Positions 35,860-43,096 of a stretch of 64,000 nucleotides of DNA are shown piece after piece. The DNA lies in NCBI GenBank assembly GCA_025980325.1, contig JAICXQ010000004.1, positions 16,758 through 80,757 of the forward strand, read 5' to 3'. The position numbers were made by a program, and so were the translations under genes. A model generated the notes under the pieces. It was not told where the DNA came from. It did no database searches and saw only the letters and a list, made by a program, of their open reading frames with translations. The first letter of the stretch is position 1, and the number at the start of each line of letters is the position of its first letter. This stretch comes from Frankiales bacterium (lineage in GTDB: Bacteria; Actinomycetota; Actinomycetes; JAFAQI01).

Positions 35860-36717
35860 ATGGGATACGTCGACGAGGCCTTCGACAACCTCAAGCAAAC
35901 GCTTGAGATCACTGAGACCGAGCAAGCACTCGCCAAGTCTCGGCACGAGCTAGTCCGAGAGCACGTGGAAGCGGCGTGGAAGCTCAAGGACCACTTTCTT
36001 ACTGGTAGTTACTCGCGGCACACCAAGACAAAAAAGTTGAAGGACGTCGATATCTTCGTCGTCATCGACCCCGCCGGACCGCAGGGTTACCTCGCCGACA
36101 GCTCGCCCACGGATGCTCTCAAGGCGCTCTACGAGGTACTCGCGACGCGATGGAGTGACCTAACGCTCGACGACAACGTCGTCACCGTCAACTACACCGG
36201 TGAGGACGTCGCGTCCTACGAGATTGCACCTGTCTTCCCCCGCGACGGCGGTGGTTACGTCATGCCGAACGGCCGCAGCTGGATGGCAACTGATCCAACG
36301 GTGCATAAGACGATGGTCACGGCGATGAACAAGGAGTGCGACGGCAAGTTCGTTCCCCTAGTCAAAATGATCAAGGGCATCAACCGCCACTTCGACGAAC
36401 CGATCTGCCCCTCGTTCTTGCTTGAAGTCATGGTGCTCCGGCTAGTGCTGCCGCCCTGTGCGCGCTATCGAGACGAAATTCGCTTCTTTCTCGCATCGGC
36501 CGCGGATCAACTTACGGTTGACTGGCCGGATCCAGCGGGACTGGGCGAGGACGTAAATGCGGAGGTCAGTGAAACGCAGCGTCGAACGCTCGCCGATGTT
36601 GTTCGAGGATGGCTAACAACCGCCGAAGAAGCACTGTTGCTGGAGCAGGAGGGTAAGGAACGCGCAGCTGTTGAGAAGTGGCGCGAACTCTTCGGATGGC
36701 GAATGCCACGCCCATGA
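35860..36717 (+). CDS. CBASS CD-NTase (cyclic oligonucleotide synthase)
   Basis: A 285-residue nucleotidyltransferase of the polymerase-beta superfamily. It has GS (49-50) in FLTGSYSRHTKTKKLKDVDI with the metal-binding DVD (62-64). A third acidic residue lies in ASYEIAPVFP (~121), and LVKMIKGINRHF forms the helical second domain contact. It makes a cyclic di- or tri-nucleotide second messenger on phage infection; the product is not predictable by eye. AACGAGG precedes the ATG. Its stop overlaps the effector start by ATGA. Confidence 0.9.
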   Translation: MGYVDEAFDNLKQTLEITETEQALAKSRHELVREHVEAAWKLKDHFLTGSYSRHTKTKKLKDVDIFVVIDPAGPQGYLADSSPTDALKALYEVLATRWSDLTLDDNVVTVNYTGEDVASYEIAPVFPRDGGGYVMPNGRSWMATDPTVHKTMVTAMNKECDGKFVPLVKMIKGINRHFDEPICPSFLLEVMVLRLVLPPCARYRDEIRFFLASAADQLTVDWPDPAGLGEDVNAEVSETQRRTLADVVRGWLTTAEEALLLEQEGKERAAVEKWRELFGWRMPRP

Positions 36718-37676
36718 TCGAGGCCGCCGACGGGCATGAGCCGGCACGACAGGGGTTTCAGATAGTGCAACGACGCACTGAACCACCTATTACCGAGCAA
36801 CAGAACTCGGATGCCTGCCTTCGGCTGCTGGCAGCCCAACGTCAGCTGTACGCAGAAGTCAAGCGAAGCAGCGACCGACGGCTCGCCACCCTGTTCCTGG
36901 TGACGATCGCTACGATTCTCGTAGGTGCAATCGTTCCTGATTCTCGCAACTACATCGGCGGCGTCGCGGCGTTGGCGATGGGCACGTGGGTCAGTGTCGC
37001 GGAGTTGCGCGAGCGAACGAGCATCGGCCAAGCCGCCAGCATCCAAGAACACTTCGATACGGGTCTGTTTCAGCTGCGGTGGCACGACTTCCTGGCGGAT
37101 CGCCCTTCCGAATGGGCGATCACCGAGGCGGCCGGACGCGGCTCGCTAGATGGTCTCGCTGATTGGTACCGACCCAAGACGATCAGCAGCATCGTTCGGC
37201 CCCTCGACGTGCTCATCTGTCAGCGAGCCAACCTCGACTACGGCGTCAGCCTGCATACGTCCTATGCGCGAAGCCTGGCCTGGATGCTGGGCGCCGGGAT
37301 CGTCGGTGCATTCGCTGCCGGCGGCGTGCTCGGGTACTCCGTATGGAACTTCGTCTTTGCCATCGCAGCACCTCTCGCGCCCATCGTAGTCACCGCCGTT
37401 AACGAAATCCAGGCGCACCTGACGAGCGCTTCGAACAAGGAGTCCGCCGAGGCGAAGGTAGCCGATCTTTGGCGGCGCGGACTCGCAGAGCCGAATGAGA
37501 TCACCGACGACGAGTGCCGCGCTGCGCAGGATTGCATCCTCGGCTTCCGCAAGACCAATGCCCAGGTGCCCGAGTGGTTGTACAACCGCTCGCGTGAACG
37601 GAACGAGGCAGTCATGTTGGCGACTTGCTCGGCGCTGGTCGAAGAGGCGATCCGCCACGGCCACGCCCTCCGATGA
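36714..37676 (+). CDS. S-4TM family putative pore-forming CBASS effector
   Basis: 320 residues from the ATG at 36714 (ATGA overlap); a longer frame to 36678 runs into the CD-NTase. QNSDACLRLLAAQRQLYAEVKR is followed by two TM segments (LATLFLVTIATILVGAIV and NYIGGVAALAMGTWVSVA). Next come ERTSIGQAASIQEHFDTGLFQLRW and a second TM pair (~195-245), then a helical cytoplasmic tail. This 2+2 TM layout with the conserved IQExFDxxxFxxxW core defines S-4TM proteins. It is predicted to sense the nucleotide signal and permeabilise the membrane, killing the infected cell. Confidence 0.85.
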   Translation: MIEAADGHEPARQGFQIVQRRTEPPITEQQNSDACLRLLAAQRQLYAEVKRSSDRRLATLFLVTIATILVGAIVPDSRNYIGGVAALAMGTWVSVAELRERTSIGQAASIQEHFDTGLFQLRWHDFLADRPSEWAITEAAGRGSLDGLADWYRPKTISSIVRPLDVLICQRANLDYGVSLHTSYARSLAWMLGAGIVGAFAAGGVLGYSVWNFVFAIAAPLAPIVVTAVNEIQAHLTSASNKESAEAKVADLWRRGLAEPNEITDDECRAAQDCILGFRKTNAQVPEWLYNRSRERNEAVMLATCSALVEEAIRHGHALR

Positions 37677-37874
37677 CCGCTCGTCGCGATAGTCGACGAT
37701 CTAGGGTTTCTTGCCATCGCTGACGTGTTGGTGCGACGGATTTCAAGTCGGCTCAGGTGAGTGTCGACCAGTGTCGCGCAGTGCTGACCCGGGCCGTTCC
37801 CGCAGGTCAATGAGCCACTGCCGCCCCGCGAAGTGCCGTCCGTGTCGCGGCAGGTTGTCGCCTCGCAACCTACG

Positions 37875-37895
37875 CGTGATCACGGCGTGATCACG
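37875..37895. promoter_or_regulatory. Tandem palindromic operator candidates upstream of the GmrSD gene
   Basis: Two perfect copies of the palindrome CGTGATCACG (37875-37884 and 37886-37895) are spaced 11 bp centre to centre, about one helical turn. They lie 50-70 bp before the GmrSD start. A possible -10 (TAGATT, ~37915-37920) and a strong AGGAGG follow. The rest of 37677-37946 shows no gene. Confidence 0.6.
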
Positions 37896-37946
37896 AGTCC
37901 GCTTGCGGTGCTGGTTAGATTCCTCATGATCTGCAGGAGGTAACGG

Positions 37947-40046
37947 ATGAAAGCTGTCGACTCACATCTGCTGACGTTGCTCAAGGCGAGTAGTCAGTTC
38001 ATTGTGCCGATCTACCAACGGGTCTACTCCTGGCAAGACTCGGAGTGCGCTCAGTTGTGGGCAGACATTCTGCGGGCCGGGGCCAACCTGAGACTTGGAG
38101 CGCACTTCACCGGCTCGATCGTGTACGTAGCCAAAGACCAGTCGACCAACACCTCCGCAGAGCCCGATCTCATCATCGACGGCCAGCAACGGATAACAAC
38201 GGTGACCCTCATCCTGACGGCTTTGGCGGCGCAGCTTGAGGCCCTTCCCGAAGATGCGCGTGAGCCTTGGGATGGGTTTTCCCCCAAGAAGATCCGCAAC
38301 CGCTACCTGCTCAATGACGACGAAGAGGGTGAACGTCAGTTCAAGCTGATCCTGTCGCAGAACGACAAAGATGCCTTGATCTCACTCCTTCAAGGGGTCG
38401 AGCCAACCGATGGCCTTGTGACTCGCGTGGCCGACAACTACGCGTATTTTCAGCAGCGGCTCGCGGATCCGAAACTCGACCTCGCCGTTGTGTGTCGCGG
38501 TCTCGACAAGCTAGTCGTGGTTGATGTCAAGCTTGAGCGCGGTGTCGACAATCCGCAGCTCGTCTTTGAGGCGATGAACTCGACGGGTAAGAAGCTGTCG
38601 CAGGCGGATCTGATCCGGAACTACGTCCTTATGGATCTGCCAACCAAGGAGCAAGAGAAGGTCTACACCGCTTATTGGCGACCGATGGAACTCGAGTTCT
38701 CCGGTGCCGACGAGAGCCAATTTGACGAGTTCGTCCGCCACTACCTGACGATCAACACCGGCGACATCCCTCGACTCGACGACATCTACGAGGCGTTCAA
38801 GGACCACGCAGTCGTCAACACGAACGCCGACGAGACGATCCAATCGCTCGTCGTCGAGTTGCGGCAATATGCGCGACGGTACTGCGCGATGGCCCTCGGC
38901 AAGGAGCCCGATCCGAAGTTGCGCCGTGCGTTCAAGGACCTGGATCAGATCAAGGCCGACGTGGTCTATCCGTTCCTCCTGGAGGCCTATACGGACTATG
39001 AGCTTGGCGTCCTCGACCGCGACGAGCTGCACGAAATCGTTCAGATGGTGACGGCGTACATCTTCCGGCGCGCGGTTTGCCGCATTCCGACCAACTCACT
39101 GAACAAGACGTTCGCCAGTTTCAGCGCCGCCATCCGGAAGGACCGCTACGTCGACAGCGTCAAGGCGCACTTCCTCAGCCTGAAGAGCTACCGATCGTTC
39201 CCGACCGACATCGAGTTTCGGGCGTCGCTCAAGACCACAGACCTCTACAACTTCCGGCGCCGGTCCTACTTCCTGCGACTGCTGGAGAACCACGGCCGCA
39301 AGGAGCACGTGACCATCGAGGATTACACCATCGAACACATCCTTCCCCAGAACGAGAACCTCTCGGAGGAGTGGCGTGAAGCCTTGGGGCCCGACTGGGC
39401 CGATCTCCAGCAGAAACATCTGCACACGCTCGGCAACCTGACGCTTACGGGCTACAACTCGGAATACTCCGACCACTCATTCGAGACCAAGCGCGACATG
39501 GAGGGCGGTTTCAGAGACAGCCCGCTTCGACTCAACAAAGGGCTCGGGCACTTGGCGACCTGGAACGTGTCGGAGATAGAGAAGCGCGCAGAGCGCCTCG
39601 CCGAGGACGCGATCGCGGTCTGGCCCCGGCCTGAACTTCCGGACAACGTCATTGCCGAATTCCAGCAGCAGCGAGCCGCGTCTGACTTTTCCATCGAGGA
39701 CCACCCGCACCTACTGCCACCGAAGCGCCGGCAACTGTTTGAGCAATTCAGCAACGAGGCGCTCGCGCTGGACCCGGGTATTACGCGTCACTTCCTCAAG
39801 CACTACGTGGCGTTCAAGGCAGAGACGAACTTCGTAGACGTGGTTCCGCAAAAGGGGCGGCTGCGACTGAGCCTGAATATTCCGCTGGAGGCACTTCATG
39901 ACGAACGAGGCCTCGCTTGGGACGTCAGCAGGAAGGGCCATTGGGGCAACGGGGTGACCGAGGTCGGACTCAACGAAGAATCGGACTTCAACTACGTGAT
40001 AGGGCTTGTTCGTCAAGCGTTCGAGTATCAGATGGGCGGCGACTGA
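37947..40046 (+). CDS. GmrSD-type (DUF262-DUF1524) type IV restriction enzyme with C-terminal DUF5655-like domain
   Basis: A 699-residue protein. The N-terminal DUF262/ParB-like NTPase has PIYQRVYSW (21-29) and the signature DLIIDGQQRITTV (~74-86). A long middle follows, with NSTGKKLSQADLIRNYV. The DUF1524 HNH nuclease lies near 460-515 (TIEHILPQNE ... HTLGNLTLTGYNSEYSD). The end (~570-699) resembles DUF5655 (VAFKAETNFVDVVPQ, GHWGNGVTEVGL). Such single-chain enzymes cleave modified phage DNA. It has its own upstream region and AGGAGG, so it is a second defence module. Confidence 0.9.
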   Translation: MKAVDSHLLTLLKASSQFIVPIYQRVYSWQDSECAQLWADILRAGANLRLGAHFTGSIVYVAKDQSTNTSAEPDLIIDGQQRITTVTLILTALAAQLEALPEDAREPWDGFSPKKIRNRYLLNDDEEGERQFKLILSQNDKDALISLLQGVEPTDGLVTRVADNYAYFQQRLADPKLDLAVVCRGLDKLVVVDVKLERGVDNPQLVFEAMNSTGKKLSQADLIRNYVLMDLPTKEQEKVYTAYWRPMELEFSGADESQFDEFVRHYLTINTGDIPRLDDIYEAFKDHAVVNTNADETIQSLVVELRQYARRYCAMALGKEPDPKLRRAFKDLDQIKADVVYPFLLEAYTDYELGVLDRDELHEIVQMVTAYIFRRAVCRIPTNSLNKTFASFSAAIRKDRYVDSVKAHFLSLKSYRSFPTDIEFRASLKTTDLYNFRRRSYFLRLLENHGRKEHVTIEDYTIEHILPQNENLSEEWREALGPDWADLQQKHLHTLGNLTLTGYNSEYSDHSFETKRDMEGGFRDSPLRLNKGLGHLATWNVSEIEKRAERLAEDAIAVWPRPELPDNVIAEFQQQRAASDFSIEDHPHLLPPKRRQLFEQFSNEALALDPGITRHFLKHYVAFKAETNFVDVVPQKGRLRLSLNIPLEALHDERGLAWDVSRKGHWGNGVTEVGLNEESDFNYVIGLVRQAFEYQMGGD

Positions 40047-40242
40047 ATTGTCGATCGACCAACGGAGTAGGTTGGACTGCCGACGATAACCGCGCTATTG
40101 GCACTCTAGGCAACTCTGCGGTTCCGTGACCGCCGAGCGGACTGACATGTGTCAAGCCGCCGTCAAGGACATCGAAACCCGCCGCCGGAGAACCCCTTCC
40201 CCCCGCTCGTAACACTTCCGCACGAAGAAGCGGACTCCGGAT

Positions 40243-40818
40243 CTATTCGTCCGCTGCCTCGGTGGGCAGACGGTACGGACGCTGCCACTGAGTTGCGGGC
40301 GCGGTCTCGGTCGGATCATTCAGGTCCTCCTCGAAATACAGGCGCCCAAAGCGGTCGCGTACCCAGATCTTCTGGGCGGCGTCGATGAAGTGGTACTCCA
40401 TTTCCCACACGTGAGTGCGGTCGGCCAAATCGGTTCCAGCGACCTCGAGCGTCCGTTCGACCGTTTCACCGGGAGGTACGTAGTCGAGGATCACATCGTC
40501 GTGCGCCACTGGTCCCTCCTTAGGTGAGTACCATGCGCTGACCTCAACGACGAGAGCCCGAACCAACTCCTCGGAACCGTTTCTCATCAGCACCTTCACG
40601 CGCCAGTGGTAGTTCCCGTCCGACCGTCGAAAGCCACCTTGATCCTCCAGCCAGACGGCCACTCGGCGGGCTTGAGAGACGAGTCGCTCGTGACGGTCCC
40701 GCCGACGTTCGACTTGATCGCGACCGAGAAGGAACATGGATACAGCGAAAGCACCGGTAGTCCCTATGGCTGTTAGCCAATCGGCCAGTGTGTTCACGAC
40801 GTAATCACACCGTGCCAT
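40243..40818 (-). CDS. Membrane-anchored protein of unknown function
   Basis: 191 residues from the ATG at 40818; an in-frame extension to 41031 has no domain-like sequence. One TM helix lies near the N-terminus (WLTAIGTTGAFAVSMFLLG), then a basic coiled segment (RDQVERRRDRHERLVSQARRVAVWLEDQ). A predicted beta-rich cytoplasmic domain of ~130 residues follows (WRVKVLMRNGSEELVRALVVEVSAWY ... GETVERTLEVAG ... FGRLYFEEDL). It resembles hypothetical proteins with an N-terminal TM plus Ig-like domain in mobile regions. A role in defence is possible by location only. Confidence 0.65.
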   Translation of the reverse strand: MARCDYVVNTLADWLTAIGTTGAFAVSMFLLGRDQVERRRDRHERLVSQARRVAVWLEDQGGFRRSDGNYHWRVKVLMRNGSEELVRALVVEVSAWYSPKEGPVAHDDVILDYVPPGETVERTLEVAGTDLADRTHVWEMEYHFIDAAQKIWVRDRFGRLYFEEDLNDPTETAPATQWQRPYRLPTEAADE

Positions 40819-40945
40819 CTCAACCGCCCGCAATAGATGCGCGGCTCCTTCGGCGGTCGTTGTGAAGGTCAGACGAGATTCAGCTCCTCGCGAGCGGTGT
40901 GCACGCGGATCGGGAAGGGCCGGAAGAGCCGCGACGGATGGACGT

Positions 40946-41184
40946 TCAGGCAACATCGCCCGCCGGGAACAACTGCCACCCAAGTTCCGGAGCCCAACGA
41001 ATCCCGTACGGCACCGACCATGCACTCGCAAGCCACAGATGAGTAAGAGGCTCAGGCAACTGCGGTGGCCGGTCGGGTAGCGGCGGTGTATCGCTTCCTA
41101 GCAAAGCCATGACCGCCTCGTCTGGCGCGATTGTCAGCGGCGGCAAGATAAGGAACAGGTGCCGCTGCGGAAGTTGTGCCGCAG
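40946..41184 (-). pseudogene. Remnant of an unidentified gene's 3' end
   Basis: A minus-strand frame ends ...PPQLPEPLTHLWLASAWS, then VPYGIRWAPELGWQLFPAGDVA. It looks like a genuine C-terminus of an actinobacterial accessory protein, but the frame runs upstream into integrase sequence in another phase and no start is visible. It is best read as a gene fragment joined to the damaged integrase by a deletion. Low certainty. Confidence 0.4.
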
Positions 41185-41547
41185 TTAGCTGTCCTGACCA
41201 AGGACGTTGCTGGCCGTGGTCATGCGGCGAGCCGGGTGATCGGGGGGTGACCGCCGGCGGCTTTGCGTGTCCGGCCCGACACTCGTCAGCCGCCGTACGT
41301 ACGCCTTGCCGAAGTCGAGCAGCGGCGTTTCTTCGAGCACGTCGTGCACCGTGGCGAATCCGACGCCCTTCACCCAGCCCGGCGGCCACCGGTTGCCGTG
41401 AGCTTCGACCTGTGCTTGGAACTTGGTCGCCGCGAGCTTGACGTCGAAGGTCTCGGACTGCCATCCGCTGCCTCGGCCGCCGGTGCGCCACTGCACCTTG
41501 TATGCCGTCGTGCCGTCGCTGCGTTTGCGGGTCACTAATCCGGCCAT
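41185..41547 (-). pseudogene. Truncated tyrosine recombinase (integrase) of the tRNA-Leu element
   Basis: 120 residues. The start (MAGLVTRKRSDGTTAYKVQWR ... GSGWQSETFDVKLAATKFQAQVE) is the arm-type DNA-binding domain, and TPLLDFGKAYVRRLTSVGPDT begins the core-binding SAM-like domain of actinobacterial integrases. After that the sequence becomes non-homologous and stops. The catalytic domain (R-H-x-x-R...Y) is absent from all frames nearby. The gene lies ~100 bp from the tRNA attachment site. The element is therefore probably stranded. Confidence 0.8.
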
Positions 41548-41647
41548 CGTCGCCGCCTTCCAAGATCAGGTGATGCCACCGTGATGCCTGGAGCCCGACG
41601 CTAGAGGTGACCACCGACAAAATCGCAGGTGACACGCGGTCTGATTG

Positions 41648-41670
41648 GTGGGCGAGGGGGGAGTTGAACC
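41648..41670. repeat. Right attachment site inside tRNA-Leu
   Basis: This is the copy of the 23-bp direct repeat at the intact tRNA, covering the acceptor 3' strand, T-arm and T-loop. Integration kept the tRNA functional. Confidence 0.85.
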
Positions 41671-41731
41671 CCCACGTCCTTACGGACACACGGACCTGAA
41701 CCGTGCGCGTCTGCCATTCCGCCACTCGCCC
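41649..41731 (-). tRNA. tRNA-Leu (anticodon CAG)
   Basis: On the minus strand, GGGCGAG at the 5' end pairs with CTCGCCC at the 3' end. The anticodon stem CACGG/CCGTG encloses TTCAGGT, giving CAG. A long variable arm (TGTCCGTAAGGACGT) confirms class II leucine. The T-loop is GTTCAACTC. The CCA is encoded just beyond (41648-41646). It is the integration target of the element. Confidence 0.97.
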
Positions 41732-41825
41732 AAGAGGCCCGACCACGCTAGCACCCAGACCCGTCCGAAAGCCCCCACATAACCCCGCTGGATACGATCA
41801 TGCTCGCCTGGGGAAGGGACGCTTC

Positions 41826-42614
41826 GTGGGAGTGGTTCAGCGCTTCGAGCGGCGTCTCGGTGGGCTGGTCGAGGGCGCCTTCGCCAAGGTGTTCAAGGGC
41901 GAAGTCCAGCCGGTCGAGGTCGCCCAAGCCCTCCAACGCGAAACCGACGACCGCCGTACCGTCGTCGGCGACGGCAAGGTCCTCGTCCCCAACGACTTCG
42001 TCGTCGAACTCGGCCCGCACGACCACGCGAGACTCAGCCCCTGGACCAAGGCCCTCACCAAAGAACTCGCCGCCATGGTCCGCGAGCACGCCGCCGAGCA
42101 GGGCTATTCGTTCGTCGGCCCGGTCACGGTCGCGCTCGAGGAGACCCCGGACGTCGACACCGGCGTGTTCCGCGTCCGCAGCGGCGTCTCGGCCGGCGAC
42201 GTCGTCGACGGCGGCGTCCTCACCAAGGCCGGCTCCGGCGCGAGCACCGCCGGCGCGAAGATCGCGCACCCGAACGCGCTCCCGGGCAACCCCCGCCTCG
42301 TCGTCAGCGTCGACGGCAAGGCGCCCGCCGACTCACCCGAGGGCCGCGGCGAGGAGCGCGCTTACTTCCTCACCCACGCCGTCACGGTCATCGGCCGCGG
42401 CGCCGACTGCGACCTGCAGCTCACCGACCCCGGCGTCTCGCGCCGGCATGCCGAACTGCGACTCGAAAACGACGTCATCATCCTCGTCGACCTCGGTTCC
42501 ACCAACGGCATCCGCGTCAACGACGTCGCCGTCGGTCGCCGCCAGCTCTCCCCCGCCGATCGCATCCAGCTCGGCTCGACCACCCTCGTCTACCAGCGCG
42601 ACACCGAGGGCTGA
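41826..42614 (+). CDS. fhaA: FhaA: DUF3662 + FHA domain protein
   Basis: 262 residues from the GTG at 41826, with AAGGGA upstream; longer frames run through the tRNA. The N-terminal DUF3662 domain is RFERRLGGLVEGAFAKVFKGEVQPVEVAQAL...FVVELGPHDHARL. A variable linker leads to the C-terminal FHA domain (THAVTVIGRGADCDLQL, VSRRHAEL, LGSTNGIRVN). FhaA binds phosphothreonine on substrates of PknA/PknB such as MviN, controlling lipid II export. It is shorter than the mycobacterial protein because of a short linker. TACGAT at 41793-41798 is a possible -10. Confidence 0.93.
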   Translation: MGVVQRFERRLGGLVEGAFAKVFKGEVQPVEVAQALQRETDDRRTVVGDGKVLVPNDFVVELGPHDHARLSPWTKALTKELAAMVREHAAEQGYSFVGPVTVALEETPDVDTGVFRVRSGVSAGDVVDGGVLTKAGSGASTAGAKIAHPNALPGNPRLVVSVDGKAPADSPEGRGEERAYFLTHAVTVIGRGADCDLQLTDPGVSRRHAELRLENDVIILVDLGSTNGIRVNDVAVGRRQLSPADRIQLGSTTLVYQRDTEG

Positions 42615-42622
42615 CCGACGCG

Positions 42623-43096
42623 ATGAGCGCCGTACTCTTCGTGTTGCACGTCGTCATCCTCGTCCTGCTCTGGGGCTTGGTTCTCGCCGCGATCGTCGCG
42701 GTCCGCCACGACGTCTTCGGCGTACGGCGCCAACCCAAGCCGGCCGCACCCGCACCACCACCGAAAGCGCAACGCAAGCAATCCCCACCGAAGCAGCAAT
42801 CGAAGACAGCCCGCACTCTCGTCGTCACGGGCGGCCCGCTCGCCGGTACGACGCTGCAACTCGACAACACCCCGGTCACGATCGGCCGCGCGGACGGCAG
42901 CACGCTCGTCATCTCCGACGACTACGTGTCCAGCAACCACGCCCGGCTGGTGCCCGACGGTGACGCGTGGGTGCTCGAAGACCTCGGCTCGACCAACGGC
43001 ACGTTCCTCGACCGCGACCGCGTCACCAACGCGACCAAGGTCCCGATCGGTACGCCGATCCGGATCGGCAAGACCGTCCTGGAGTTGCGCCGGTGA
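42623..43096 (+). CDS. fhaB: FhaB (FipA-partner) membrane-anchored FHA protein
   Basis: 157 residues. One N-terminal TM helix (LFVLHVVILVLLWGLVLAAIVAV), a Pro/Lys/Gln-rich cytoplasmic linker, then an FHA domain (NTPVTIGRADGSTLVI, YVSSNHARLVPDG, LGSTNGTFLDRDRV). The linker is where the conserved Thr for kinase phosphorylation usually lies (KTARTLVVT fits). It recruits phosphorylated division or elongation proteins. The stop overlaps the pstP start (GTGA). Confidence 0.93.
   Translation: MSAVLFVLHVVILVLLWGLVLAAIVAVRHDVFGVRRQPKPAAPAPPPKAQRKQSPPKQQSKTARTLVVTGGPLAGTTLQLDNTPVTIGRADGSTLVISDDYVSSNHARLVPDGDAWVLEDLGSTNGTFLDRDRVTNATKVPIGTPIRIGKTVLELRR

Larger units (their letters stand above)
33103..41670. 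mobile_element. Integrated element at tRNA-Leu carrying CBASS and GmrSD defence genes
   Basis: The element is bounded by a perfect 23-bp direct repeat (33103-33125 and 41648-41670) that is the 3' part of the tRNA-Leu gene. Next to the intact tRNA lies a truncated tyrosine-recombinase-type integrase, the usual position for tRNA-targeting elements. The interior has visibly lower GC than the flanking fha and sortase genes. Cargo: XRE regulator, TRIP13-like ATPase, unknown protein, HORMA, CD-NTase, S-4TM effector, GmrSD-type enzyme and a membrane protein. No replication or transfer genes were seen. Between 33126 and 33378 no gene was found, only a 26-bp palindrome. Confidence 0.85.
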
